This document shows positions 15,523-23,138 of a stretch of 64,000 nt of DNA, in pieces. Source of the DNA: Dysosmobacter sp. Marseille-Q4140 (GTDB lineage Bacteria > Bacillota > Clostridia > Oscillospirales > Oscillospiraceae); NCBI GenBank assembly GCA_018228705.1, contig CP073694.1, positions 496,001 through 560,000 of the forward strand. Direction: 5' to 3'. Numbering within the stretch: position 1 is the stretch's first letter; every line of letters begins with the position of its first letter. The notes beneath the pieces are model-generated. The model was not told the DNA's origin and ran no database searches. It saw only the letters and a program-made list of their open reading frames with translations. The position numbers and the translations under genes are program-made.

Positions 15523-16889
15523 TGGCGAGAGGAAAGAAAAAGGAAACCCTAACGCCGGAAGATCGCTTGCAGGCGGCATTGGTGCCGGAGAGTGCGCAGC
15601 CGTATCCGGTGCCGGAGAATTGGTGTTGGACATATTTGGGTTGTGTTTCTGATGTGGTTACAGGGGGAACTCCAAGCAAAAAGCATCCTGAATATTATGG
15701 TGGACTGTTCCCATTTTTTAAGCCAACAGATTTAGATTTTGGGCGACATGTTGTAGAAGCAAGTGAATATCTAACCGATGAAGGAAAAATGGTGTCGCGG
15801 ATTATTCCTGAACAATCCACAGCTGTATGTTGTATTGGAAGCATTGGTAAATGCGGTTTTTTGGAAGTGGAAGGCACAACCAACCAACAAATAAACTCTG
15901 CAATTCCAAAGTTCAATCCGCTGTTTCTTTACTATTATTGCAATACCCACTATTTCAACGAAGAATTGTGGAGCAAGGCGTCTGCAACAACTATTTCCAT
16001 CGTAAACAAAAGCAAAATGGAAAGTTGTGTATTTCCACTTCCTCCTCTTCCTGAGCAGCAACGCATTGTTGACCGCATTGAAAGCCTATTTGCCAAGCTG
16101 GATGAGGCAAAGCAAAGGGCGCAGGATGCACTGGACAGCTTTGAAACCCGCAAAGCCGCCATCCTCCATAAAGCCTTCGCCGGCGAACTCACCGCTCAGT
16201 GGAGGCAAGAACATGGCGTGGGGATGGAAAGTTGGGATTATCCTCGATTTGAGGACTGCATATTAAAAATGCAGAATGGATTGGCAAAGCGTTCTGGCAG
16301 TAGCGGGACCTCTTTTGTTGTCCTTAGGCTTGCAAATCTCTCGGATAATGGTTTTGTAACAGATGATCTTAGAGAAATCCTTTTGGATGAAAAGGAGCAA
16401 AAGAATTACAGCCTAAAAGATAACGATGTTCTTATGATTCGTGTGAATGGTTCAAAAGATAATGTCGGAAAGCAGTTTTTGTTTCATGGCAAACTGAAAT
16501 GGGCGTTTTGTGATCATATAATTCGTATAACATACAAAACTAATCTTTCTCCTGAATATATGGTCTACTTTTCAAAAACCAATACTTACAGAAGATATAT
16601 TGAGGATAATATGGTTTCAAGTGCTGGTCAAAATACAATTAGCAGAAAAGGAATGGCTTCGCTACTAACCCCGATTCCGTTAATGGATGAACAAACCGAA
16701 ATCGTCCGCATTCTTGACGATCTTCTCGCCAAAGAGCAGCAGGCCAGGGAAGCAGCCGAAAGGGTGCTGGAGCAGATCGACCTCATCAAAAAAGCCATGC
16801 TCGCCCGCGCCTTCCGCGGTGAGCTGGGCACCAACGACCCCAGCGAGGAGAGCGCAGTGGAGTTGTTAAAACAGATTTCGAGTTGTTAA
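15522..16889 (+). CDS. hsdS: Type I specificity subunit
   Basis: The product is 455 aa with the two-fold HsdS layout: target-recognition domain 1 (about residues 25-170), conserved helix (LPEQQRIVDRIESLFAKLDE), domain 2 (about 235-390), and a second helix (MDEQTEIVRILDDLLAKEQQ). The two domains recognise the two halves of a split DNA target. The recognition regions (15640-16050 and 16270-16680) are AT-rich while the conserved helices are GC-rich, as expected when recognition domains are exchanged. The target site cannot be read from the sequence. Confidence 0.93.
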   Translation: MARGKKKETLTPEDRLQAALVPESAQPYPVPENWCWTYLGCVSDVVTGGTPSKKHPEYYGGLFPFFKPTDLDFGRHVVEASEYLTDEGKMVSRIIPEQSTAVCCIGSIGKCGFLEVEGTTNQQINSAIPKFNPLFLYYYCNTHYFNEELWSKASATTISIVNKSKMESCVFPLPPLPEQQRIVDRIESLFAKLDEAKQRAQDALDSFETRKAAILHKAFAGELTAQWRQEHGVGMESWDYPRFEDCILKMQNGLAKRSGSSGTSFVVLRLANLSDNGFVTDDLREILLDEKEQKNYSLKDNDVLMIRVNGSKDNVGKQFLFHGKLKWAFCDHIIRITYKTNLSPEYMVYFSKTNTYRRYIEDNMVSSAGQNTISRKGMASLLTPIPLMDEQTEIVRILDDLLAKEQQAREAAERVLEQIDLIKKAMLARAFRGELGTNDPSEESAVELLKQISSC

Positions 16890-17145
16890 CCGGGATAAAC
16901 CATATAGTATATACGTATGCTAATCAAAAAGTAATGAGGTGCATACGTTTATGGATTATCGTGTATATGGAGTTCCGCTGATGCAGGTCAATGCAAAACA
17001 CAATATATATGAGACCATTACAGCGCAAGGAAACGTATTGTATCATAAGAGTGTTCCCTCATTTTTAAATCTGCAAGAAACAAGAGTAATTGAAATTGAA
17101 AAATGTAGTTGTACACTGGATGAAATGAAAAGGAGATATAGAAAA

Positions 17146-18264
17146 ATGGACACAAAAGAAAAAGATTATATTGAAGAAATTCAGTCGGAAATTGACGATG
17201 ATTACTCCGACGATTCGCTTTTCAACATTTCGTCCTGGGGGGCAGACCTGTCTTTTAGAGAATTGATAAGCATGTATGAGGAAGACGAATTGGTTAAGCC
17301 TGAACTACAGCGGAAATATGTCTGGGACAAGGTTGAAGCAAGCAGGTTTATTGAGTCTATTCTATTGGGGTTGCCCGTACCAAGTGTTTTTCTCGCGCAG
17401 TCTGGAAGCCAGAAGTTGATTGTAGATGGATACCAGCGAATCATGACGGTATATGACTATATGCGAGGAATTTTTTCTACGGATAAAAAAGTGTTTAGAC
17501 TGTCCAATTCTGATAAAATCAATGCGAGATGGAGAAATAAAGCATTTTCTGAACTCTCCACTGATGATCAGCGGAAAATTAAGAGTACTACGATCCATGC
17601 CATAATTTTTGAACAGAAAAAACCAGAAAATGATGGTACGAGCTTGTATCAGGTATTTGAACGTATTAATACCAGTGGGCGTACTCTTACCCCACAGGAA
17701 ATCCGAAATTGTGTATATCAAGGCTCATTCAATACCATGCTCTTTGAAATTAATGAAAATAGAACATGGCGAGAATTGTTTGGTACAGAAGAAGCCGATA
17801 GCCGAATGCGTGATCTGGAGTATATTCTTCGCTTTTTTACTATGAAAGAAGGCGATATTTTAGATGCCGAAAGTAAGCAAATTTCCCTGAAGAAAGCGCT
17901 AAATGATTTTATGAAAGCGCATAGAGAAGACAATCCTGCAAATATTCAGAAATTTAAAGAAGAATTTGAGAAAACGGTACAGTTTGTCTATGACCATATC
18001 GGTAAAAATGCATTTAGGAATTATACTCGCGGTAAATTTTCTAGGAAATTCCACCCAGCCATTTTTGATGCAATTATGGTTGCGGTGTTCCTGATTGATA
18101 AAAAAGGTCTTCAAATTGCTGATGTTTCTCCCGAAAAGCATGTTGCACTTCTTGAGAATCCCGAGTTTAAAGAAGCAACCAGTAAACGTACCACTGATGT
18201 GGAAAACATCCGGAAACGTATTTTCCTTGTAGGAAAAATGTTGTTCGGGGTTGATCTCAAATGA
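17146..18264 (+). CDS. DUF262 (GmrSD-like) protein
   Basis: The product is 372 aa from the ATG at 17146, which has AAAAGGAG upstream. The N-terminal DUF262 motif is clear: VKPELQRKYVWDKVEASRFI then GLPVPSVFLAQ and LIVDGYQRIMTVYDY, the ParB/Srx-like nucleotide-binding site of GmrS and BrxU-type proteins. Later residues (FERINTSGRTLTPQEIRNCV) match the family. The same frame is open from 16939, adding up to 69 residues of unrecognised sequence with a weaker site near 16935. It overlaps the HEPN gene downstream (ATGA). A nucleotide-triggered effector is a reasonable guess. Confidence 0.85.
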   Translation: MDTKEKDYIEEIQSEIDDDYSDDSLFNISSWGADLSFRELISMYEEDELVKPELQRKYVWDKVEASRFIESILLGLPVPSVFLAQSGSQKLIVDGYQRIMTVYDYMRGIFSTDKKVFRLSNSDKINARWRNKAFSELSTDDQRKIKSTTIHAIIFEQKKPENDGTSLYQVFERINTSGRTLTPQEIRNCVYQGSFNTMLFEINENRTWRELFGTEEADSRMRDLEYILRFFTMKEGDILDAESKQISLKKALNDFMKAHREDNPANIQKFKEEFEKTVQFVYDHIGKNAFRNYTRGKFSRKFHPAIFDAIMVAVFLIDKKGLQIADVSPEKHVALLENPEFKEATSKRTTDVENIRKRIFLVGKMLFGVDLK

Positions 18265-18749
18265 AGCAGGAATTACAGGATATGCTGGATGAGTGCACAG
18301 CAGAATTGAATGATATTGACGAACGTATCAAGGCTTTGCCATCATTAGATAAAGGAATACAGTATTTTACCAATTATGCACTTATAAAAGCCTGTGGTAC
18401 AGTCGAATTTGTGTATCGTTCTATTGTTGCAGATCATTTTTCTCAACTATCAAATAGTAGAATTGATACATATCTCGATACAACAATAAGGCAAGGATCA
18501 AATAGTGCAAGATATGACAACATGAAGAAGATTCTTAATAAATTTGATACTCAGTGGGGCACCAACTTTCAAATGGCAGTGAAAGGGAACCCTAATGGAC
18601 AGCGGTTTATCGATGCCTCCAATTCGTTGGTTACAAATAGGCACAATTTTGCACACGGAAAAGCTCCCACAGCAACATTTTTAGAAATTAAACAGTACTA
18701 TACAGATGTTGTTAGCCTTGTCCAGATTTTTGATTCAATAGTTTGCTGA
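18261..18749 (+). CDS. HEPN-domain protein (RiboL-PSP-HEPN type)
   Basis: The product is 162 aa, starting in the ATGA overlap with the DUF262 gene. It is all helical, with VTNRHNFAHGKAPTATF at about residues 124-140. This contains R-H-x3-H, the catalytic motif of HEPN ribonucleases. The order DUF262 then small HEPN is a recurrent pair in defence islands. It probably acts as the RNase or regulatory partner of the DUF262 protein. Confidence 0.8.
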   Translation: MKQELQDMLDECTAELNDIDERIKALPSLDKGIQYFTNYALIKACGTVEFVYRSIVADHFSQLSNSRIDTYLDTTIRQGSNSARYDNMKKILNKFDTQWGTNFQMAVKGNPNGQRFIDASNSLVTNRHNFAHGKAPTATFLEIKQYYTDVVSLVQIFDSIVC

Positions 18750-18822
18750 GCAAAATTTTTCTTTACCCTGGATATTTTTTTGAACCTGTGCTATTGTGTC
18801 TTGCTACAAGGAGGCGAGACAC

Positions 18823-19170
18823 ATGAACGAAACTCTGAAATTGCTGTACGACAGATTCTATATCCCTCTGCCTATGGCAGAATCCGAACAAGAAGTGGAA
18901 ACCTGCCACCGGCAGCTCATTGAGCGGTTGGACAAGCCGGAGCGGAAACTGGTGCTGCGGATCATCGATGCCCAGAACCTGATGATAGAGCAACGCTCCG
19001 TGGACAGCTTCATCTGCGGCTTCCATCTGGCGTGGGAAATGGCAAACGAACTGAATCACTACATGGAAGAGCGCCCGGAGCCGGAGGAAATCTCTGATCC
19101 GGGCGCAGTTGGACAATTTAATGGGGACAGACTCAACCCAACGGCTGTTCAAAGGATTCCTACTTTCTAA
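18823..19170 (+). CDS. DUF6809-like protein, copy 1
   Basis: The product is 115 aa and AAGGAGG precedes the ATG at 18823. It begins MNETLKLLYDRFYIP and contains LDKPERKLVLRIIDAQNLM, then FICGFHLAWEMANELNHYM. Related genes occur at 56257-56574 (very similar core) and 45515-45817 (more distant). At those two places the gene lies next to integrases, so the family travels with these elements. The last 25 residues diverge from the other copies and may come from read-through into rearranged DNA. Function unknown. Confidence 0.7.
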   Translation: MNETLKLLYDRFYIPLPMAESEQEVETCHRQLIERLDKPERKLVLRIIDAQNLMIEQRSVDSFICGFHLAWEMANELNHYMEERPEPEEISDPGAVGQFNGDRLNPTAVQRIPTF

Positions 19171-19290
19171 ACGGCGAACAAATTTCTGCAGCGGTGCGCT
19201 CCGCCGTATGGTCGTAGTGGTTGCCAGGGTTTAGCTGAAACACCGTGTCCCCCACCTTTCCCTGATAGAAGTCCTGGATCTCTCATGCTA
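19167..19290 (-). pseudogene. C-terminal fragment of an unidentified gene
   Basis: The minus strand reads EIQDFYQGKVGDTVFQLNPG then NHYDHTAERTAAEICSPFRK and a stop at 19167-19169. It looks like real coding sequence but has no start and is cut at its upstream end near 19290. The remaining spacer to 19388 holds nothing recognisable. Confidence 0.4.
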
Positions 19291-19418
19291 TCTGCTGGAA
19301 TTCAACGCGTTTTCTATACTGTACAGCAAAGGGACTGCAATACAACAAATATACGCCGTTGAAGTTGTATGGAACTCTATCGTAAGGAAACTAAGAATCG
19401 TGCGAACACATGATTTTC

Positions 19419-19447
19419 TTGCGTATTTCTATTGAATATGCTATTAT
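19419..19447 (+). promoter_or_regulatory. Promoter of the left leader/HTH module
   Basis: TTGCGT (19419-19424) and TATTAT (19442-19447) are separated by 17 bp. The equivalent elements occur at 56877-56905 in the right-hand copy with the same spacing, so the promoter is conserved. Confidence 0.65.
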
Positions 19448-19453
19448 TATATA

Positions 19454-19533
19454 CAACGCTGTCAGGTGTTGGAATGAACCTTGGCGGCATGACCGCATAA
19501 ACCAAATGCTCTGCCGTCTGGCAGAGCATTTTT
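19454..19533 (+). ncRNA. Conserved ~80-nt leader or small RNA, left copy
   Basis: Between the promoter and the HTH gene lies about 80 nt that is mostly identical to 56912-56992 although it encodes nothing. It ends in an intrinsic terminator: AATGCTCTGCC (19505-19515), 4-nt loop, GGCAGAGCATT (19520-19530), then T residues. It also contains a short GCGG/CCGC hairpin near 19484-19497. It is either a small RNA or an attenuator controlling the regulator and the defence genes behind it. Confidence 0.55.
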
Positions 19534-19559
19534 GCTTATCAGTATGGAGGAGTCTTCTT

Positions 19560-19781
19560 ATGGCAGTCAGTTATAAAAAGCTCTGGAAGCTACTTATTGA
19601 CAAAGACATGAAGAAGAAAGACCTATGCGCAAAGGCAGGGATCAGTCCTGCCTCGGTTACTAAGATGGGGCGAAACGGCCATGTCACTACAGAGATCCTC
19701 CTGAAGATCTGTACGGCACTGGATTGTCAGATTGAAGACATCATAGAAATAATCCCAGAACATGAGGAAAGTTTAAAATAA
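19560..19781 (+). CDS. Small HTH regulator (Cro/C1 type), left copy
   Basis: The product is 73 aa with TGGAGGAG before the ATG. Almost the whole protein is a helix-turn-helix (MKKKDLCAKAGISPASVTKM then GRNGHVTTEILLKICTALDC). The first 61 residues are identical to the product of 57014-57229, while the DNA differs at many third positions. Proteins of this type commonly sit beside restriction and defence genes and act as control proteins. It precedes hamA by 22 bp and likely controls the following operon. Confidence 0.88.
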   Translation: MAVSYKKLWKLLIDKDMKKKDLCAKAGISPASVTKMGRNGHVTTEILLKICTALDCQIEDIIEIIPEHEESLK

Positions 19782-19803
19782 GGAAATGGATCGGAGGGAC
19801 AAT

Positions 19804-20742
19804 ATGTCTTTACAGCAGCAATATCGCGACCTGTTTGATAAAGAAATTATCCAGAAAAGTAAAGGCATTATTTTTTCATTTTGTCCCATCAAAAATTGCT
19901 ATCAGTTCAATCCATACGCTCATGCGGTTTCTGGATCTGGTGTAGAAGAATTGGCAGAGTTAATGCGCCACAATTTGCTATTTTATGCTTTTGGAGAGGA
20001 AGAAGTTGTCCGGTTTTACAAAGAAGATCTGTTCGAATCTTTGGAAAATGCAGCAAAGTATGCATATAAACAAAGGCTCCCCAAACGAGCCGATATAACT
20101 GATGGTTTACCCAGTGAAGCTTTGTTAGATTTGCTGGTACAAATGTATAACCCAAATGCGTATAAGCTTGCTATGCGAACTATTTTTAGGCAAGATGATA
20201 ACAACGAAATAAAAGGATATGATCTTACATATTTTACGAAGGATCAAACAGGTATTTCTCTATGGCTTGGGCAAGCAAAATTGGGAGAAAAAGATTACTG
20301 CAGGTCCAGTATTAGTAAAGACCTTTTAACCAAATATACTAAAGAGTATTTAGCTAAACAGATTTACTTTATTTGTGATAAACGGGTTGAAATTACAGAT
20401 GACGCGAGGGATATTTTGGCTGAAATCAATCGAATTAATGCAATTATGGTTGATCAAGATGAGCCTCATCGTATTGCTGCGTTACTCGAGTATTTTCAGA
20501 AAAGCAATATTAAAATTCGGATTCCATGCTTGCTTGCATATGGAGAGAGTAGCGTTTATAGTGATGTAAAAGATGTCTTTAATAAAATTCAAACAGAGGT
20601 TGAATCCATCCGGCAGTATTACGCAAAACATACTTATTCATTTGGATACATTACCCCAGAAATTATTTTTTATGTATTCCCCATAGAAAGTGTTGAAAGA
20701 TTGAGAGATAAGGATCGTGGATTCTATGCAGGATTATGTTAG
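19804..20742 (+). CDS. hamA: Hachiman HamA, DUF1837 nuclease
   Basis: The product is 312 aa; GGAGGG lies before the ATG at 19804. The central segment KGYDLTYFTKDQTGISLWLG followed by QAKLG is the DUF1837 signature, with Asp140 and Gln157-Ala-Lys159 as the presumed PD-(D/E/Q)XK site. HamA is the nuclease effector of Hachiman anti-phage defence and is held by HamB until DNA damage or phage intermediates are sensed. It overlaps the helicase gene by 17 bp. The canonical Glu of the E-x-K pair is Gln here, as in Mrr-type QxK nucleases. Confidence 0.85.
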   Translation: MSLQQQYRDLFDKEIIQKSKGIIFSFCPIKNCYQFNPYAHAVSGSGVEELAELMRHNLLFYAFGEEEVVRFYKEDLFESLENAAKYAYKQRLPKRADITDGLPSEALLDLLVQMYNPNAYKLAMRTIFRQDDNNEIKGYDLTYFTKDQTGISLWLGQAKLGEKDYCRSSISKDLLTKYTKEYLAKQIYFICDKRVEITDDARDILAEINRINAIMVDQDEPHRIAALLEYFQKSNIKIRIPCLLAYGESSVYSDVKDVFNKIQTEVESIRQYYAKHTYSFGYITPEIIFYVFPIESVERLRDKDRGFYAGLC

Positions 20743-23119
20743 TCAATTACTATATGCAATAAACAACTATAATCCCGATGATTCAGAATCTGTTAATGTA
20801 TTGCGCGACCTTGTTTGCTGGGTTTCAGATAATGAAATGTTAAAGAATGACAAGGTTATTGCTGAGCTCCTTTATATTGCATCGCAAAAAATGAGAGTTT
20901 TTGGTTATAACATACTAAATAACTTCACTGAGGAGCCGATTCCTTCAACAGGATATTTGAGCAACATCAGTGAGTCATCTATAACTAATCTATATCGATC
21001 AAAAGTTTATTCAAATAATATTTTGGATAAAAGCCAACAAGAGGTGGTTGACCTTTTTCAAAATCTTACAGTTCGGAGACTACTTGTCAGTGCGCCAACC
21101 TCTTATGGGAAAACATTCTTAATGAGGGAAATTGTTTTTCTGAACAAGGACAGATATCATAATATTTTATTAGTTTTTCCTACCGTTGCATTACTGCTGG
21201 AAAACGCCAGAATGATGCAGAAATTTGTTTCAGATAATGCGCTGAACTACCAAATTATTAAAACAGTTGATGTGACTCTCGATGATGAAACCAATTATAT
21301 ATTTGTTTTTACCCCAGAGCGTGCATTGCAGCTAATTGCAGCTTTCCCGGATTTGAGGATAGATTTCTTTTTCTTTGATGAAGTTTATAAAATTGACGAA
21401 GATTATTGTACTGATGGGACTGAAGAGGACGAGGATAAGAATAGTTCAAGGAATCTACGAAATTCCAAGGCGGAAGTTTCTACACAAGAATTTCTCAATG
21501 AGGATAGAGGGAAAACCTTTAGAATAGCACTATATCTACTCTCCAAAACAGTTGGCGAATATTATCTTGCAGGGCCTAATTTAGCCCAGGAGCATTTTGG
21601 GATAGGAATGTTACGCTTTTTGAGTTCTAATCAGATTACCGTGAAAGAAATTAACTTTGAGCCTACTCTAAGAATTGCGGTCAATGCCTACAATACGAGG
21701 ATTGAAGAGAAGATGCCGGAATGTCTGCCTGATTCAAAAAATACAGGCTTAATTCCATATGGTACAAAAATAAATGACCGCATTAGAGAAGTAGTCTCTT
21801 ATATTGGCAATAAAAAATATGGTAAAACACTACTATATTGTAATTCGCCGAGAAAGGCTGCAGAATATTCTGTTAAATTAGCCGGCAAAATGGACAAAGA
21901 GATCTATGATAGCTTTCCAGACAACTTTAAAATGTTTATTCAACACATCCAAAGAGAGTATGATATTGACCACTCTGCAGACGAATGGAGCTTTATTCAA
22001 GTTCTCAAAAAGGGATTTGGTATACATCACGGAAAACTTCCAAAATATATTCAGCAAGAAATTTTGGAGCAATTTAACAAAGGCACATTTGACATTATGT
22101 TCTGTACATCAACAATTGTTGAAGGCGTAAATACTGATGCGCAAAATATGATAATTTTGAACGCATCCAAGGGTGGGGAAAAACTTACACCATTTGACAT
22201 CAAAAATATAAAAGGTCGAGCTGGGAGGTATTATCATTGCTTTGTTGGTAGAGTATTTTATATGTCAAAAGAACTTGTTGAGATTGAAAACTCGGAATCC
22301 CTATCACTTGACTTTGTTACATATTCCGACAAACCCATTAGCGTTATCGATTTGGATAATGCAGATATGCAGGACTTATCCTTCCAGAATAAAGAGGAAA
22401 AAATCAAACGTGAAGATATTACAAAGAATTTTATATTGCCCAAAGAGATATTTGCTATAAATCGAACTATTTCGCGGGAAAATCAAGAAAAATTAGCGCG
22501 AGTACTACTTGAAAATGCAGAATTCTCCAAATATGCTAACTGGATTACTTATTCGGTTGATGTTGAAAACTTCCTGCATTTTAGGTGGATCTCGAAGATT
22601 CTTGACACCTACTGTAAAGCAGGGCTAATTGATGAACGCACAAGAAAGCGATTTTCAGCAATTGCAAACAATTATTATTCAGGAGGCTTTAAGGCTATCC
22701 TTGAATATGAGATTGATATGTACCGAAAGGGAAAACGCAAAACTATGGATGATGCTTATTCCCACGCATTTAATTCGCGGAGAGATATTTTGGAACATAA
22801 AATTCCAAAAATATTGTCACTTTTCGAAAGTGTTATTACCTTTATAGCAAATAAAAAGAATGTGAATGTTGAAAATTTCTCATTGTCAAAAGTGAGCAGA
22901 TATTATGAAACGGGAGTAAAGACGTTATTAGGAGAAGCGTTAGTTGAATATGGGTTCCCGACGGATGCCATTAGACGTATAGAAGAGCGACATAGAGCCA
23001 TAAGCAATATGTCTGTTACCGAAGCAAAGAAGTATTGTAGAGAGAATTATCAAGCAATACATACATTGCTTGACGAATATGAAAACACTCTTTTTATCAA
23101 AGCAATGAAAACATTCTGA
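20726..23119 (+). CDS. hamB: Hachiman HamB, superfamily 2 helicase
   Basis: The product is 797 aa from ATG 20726 (GTG 20717 is an alternative). The Walker A is SAPTSYGKTFL near residues 120-130, Walker B is FFFDEVYKI near 215-223, and motif VI-like residues lie in IKGRAGRYYH. It shares the Ski2-like helicase layout of HamB. It overlaps hamA and the order is standard for the two-gene system. HamB senses aberrant DNA and releases the HamA nuclease, per published work on the family. The next gene starts 19 bp after the stop. Confidence 0.85.
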   Translation: MQDYVSQLLYAINNYNPDDSESVNVLRDLVCWVSDNEMLKNDKVIAELLYIASQKMRVFGYNILNNFTEEPIPSTGYLSNISESSITNLYRSKVYSNNILDKSQQEVVDLFQNLTVRRLLVSAPTSYGKTFLMREIVFLNKDRYHNILLVFPTVALLLENARMMQKFVSDNALNYQIIKTVDVTLDDETNYIFVFTPERALQLIAAFPDLRIDFFFFDEVYKIDEDYCTDGTEEDEDKNSSRNLRNSKAEVSTQEFLNEDRGKTFRIALYLLSKTVGEYYLAGPNLAQEHFGIGMLRFLSSNQITVKEINFEPTLRIAVNAYNTRIEEKMPECLPDSKNTGLIPYGTKINDRIREVVSYIGNKKYGKTLLYCNSPRKAAEYSVKLAGKMDKEIYDSFPDNFKMFIQHIQREYDIDHSADEWSFIQVLKKGFGIHHGKLPKYIQQEILEQFNKGTFDIMFCTSTIVEGVNTDAQNMIILNASKGGEKLTPFDIKNIKGRAGRYYHCFVGRVFYMSKELVEIENSESLSLDFVTYSDKPISVIDLDNADMQDLSFQNKEEKIKREDITKNFILPKEIFAINRTISRENQEKLARVLLENAEFSKYANWITYSVDVENFLHFRWISKILDTYCKAGLIDERTRKRFSAIANNYYSGGFKAILEYEIDMYRKGKRKTMDDAYSHAFNSRRDILEHKIPKILSLFESVITFIANKKNVNVENFSLSKVSRYYETGVKTLLGEALVEYGFPTDAIRRIEERHRAISNMSVTEAKKYCRENYQAIHTLLDEYENTLFIKAMKTF

Positions 23120-23138
23120 GCCGACTTGAGGTTTTAAT

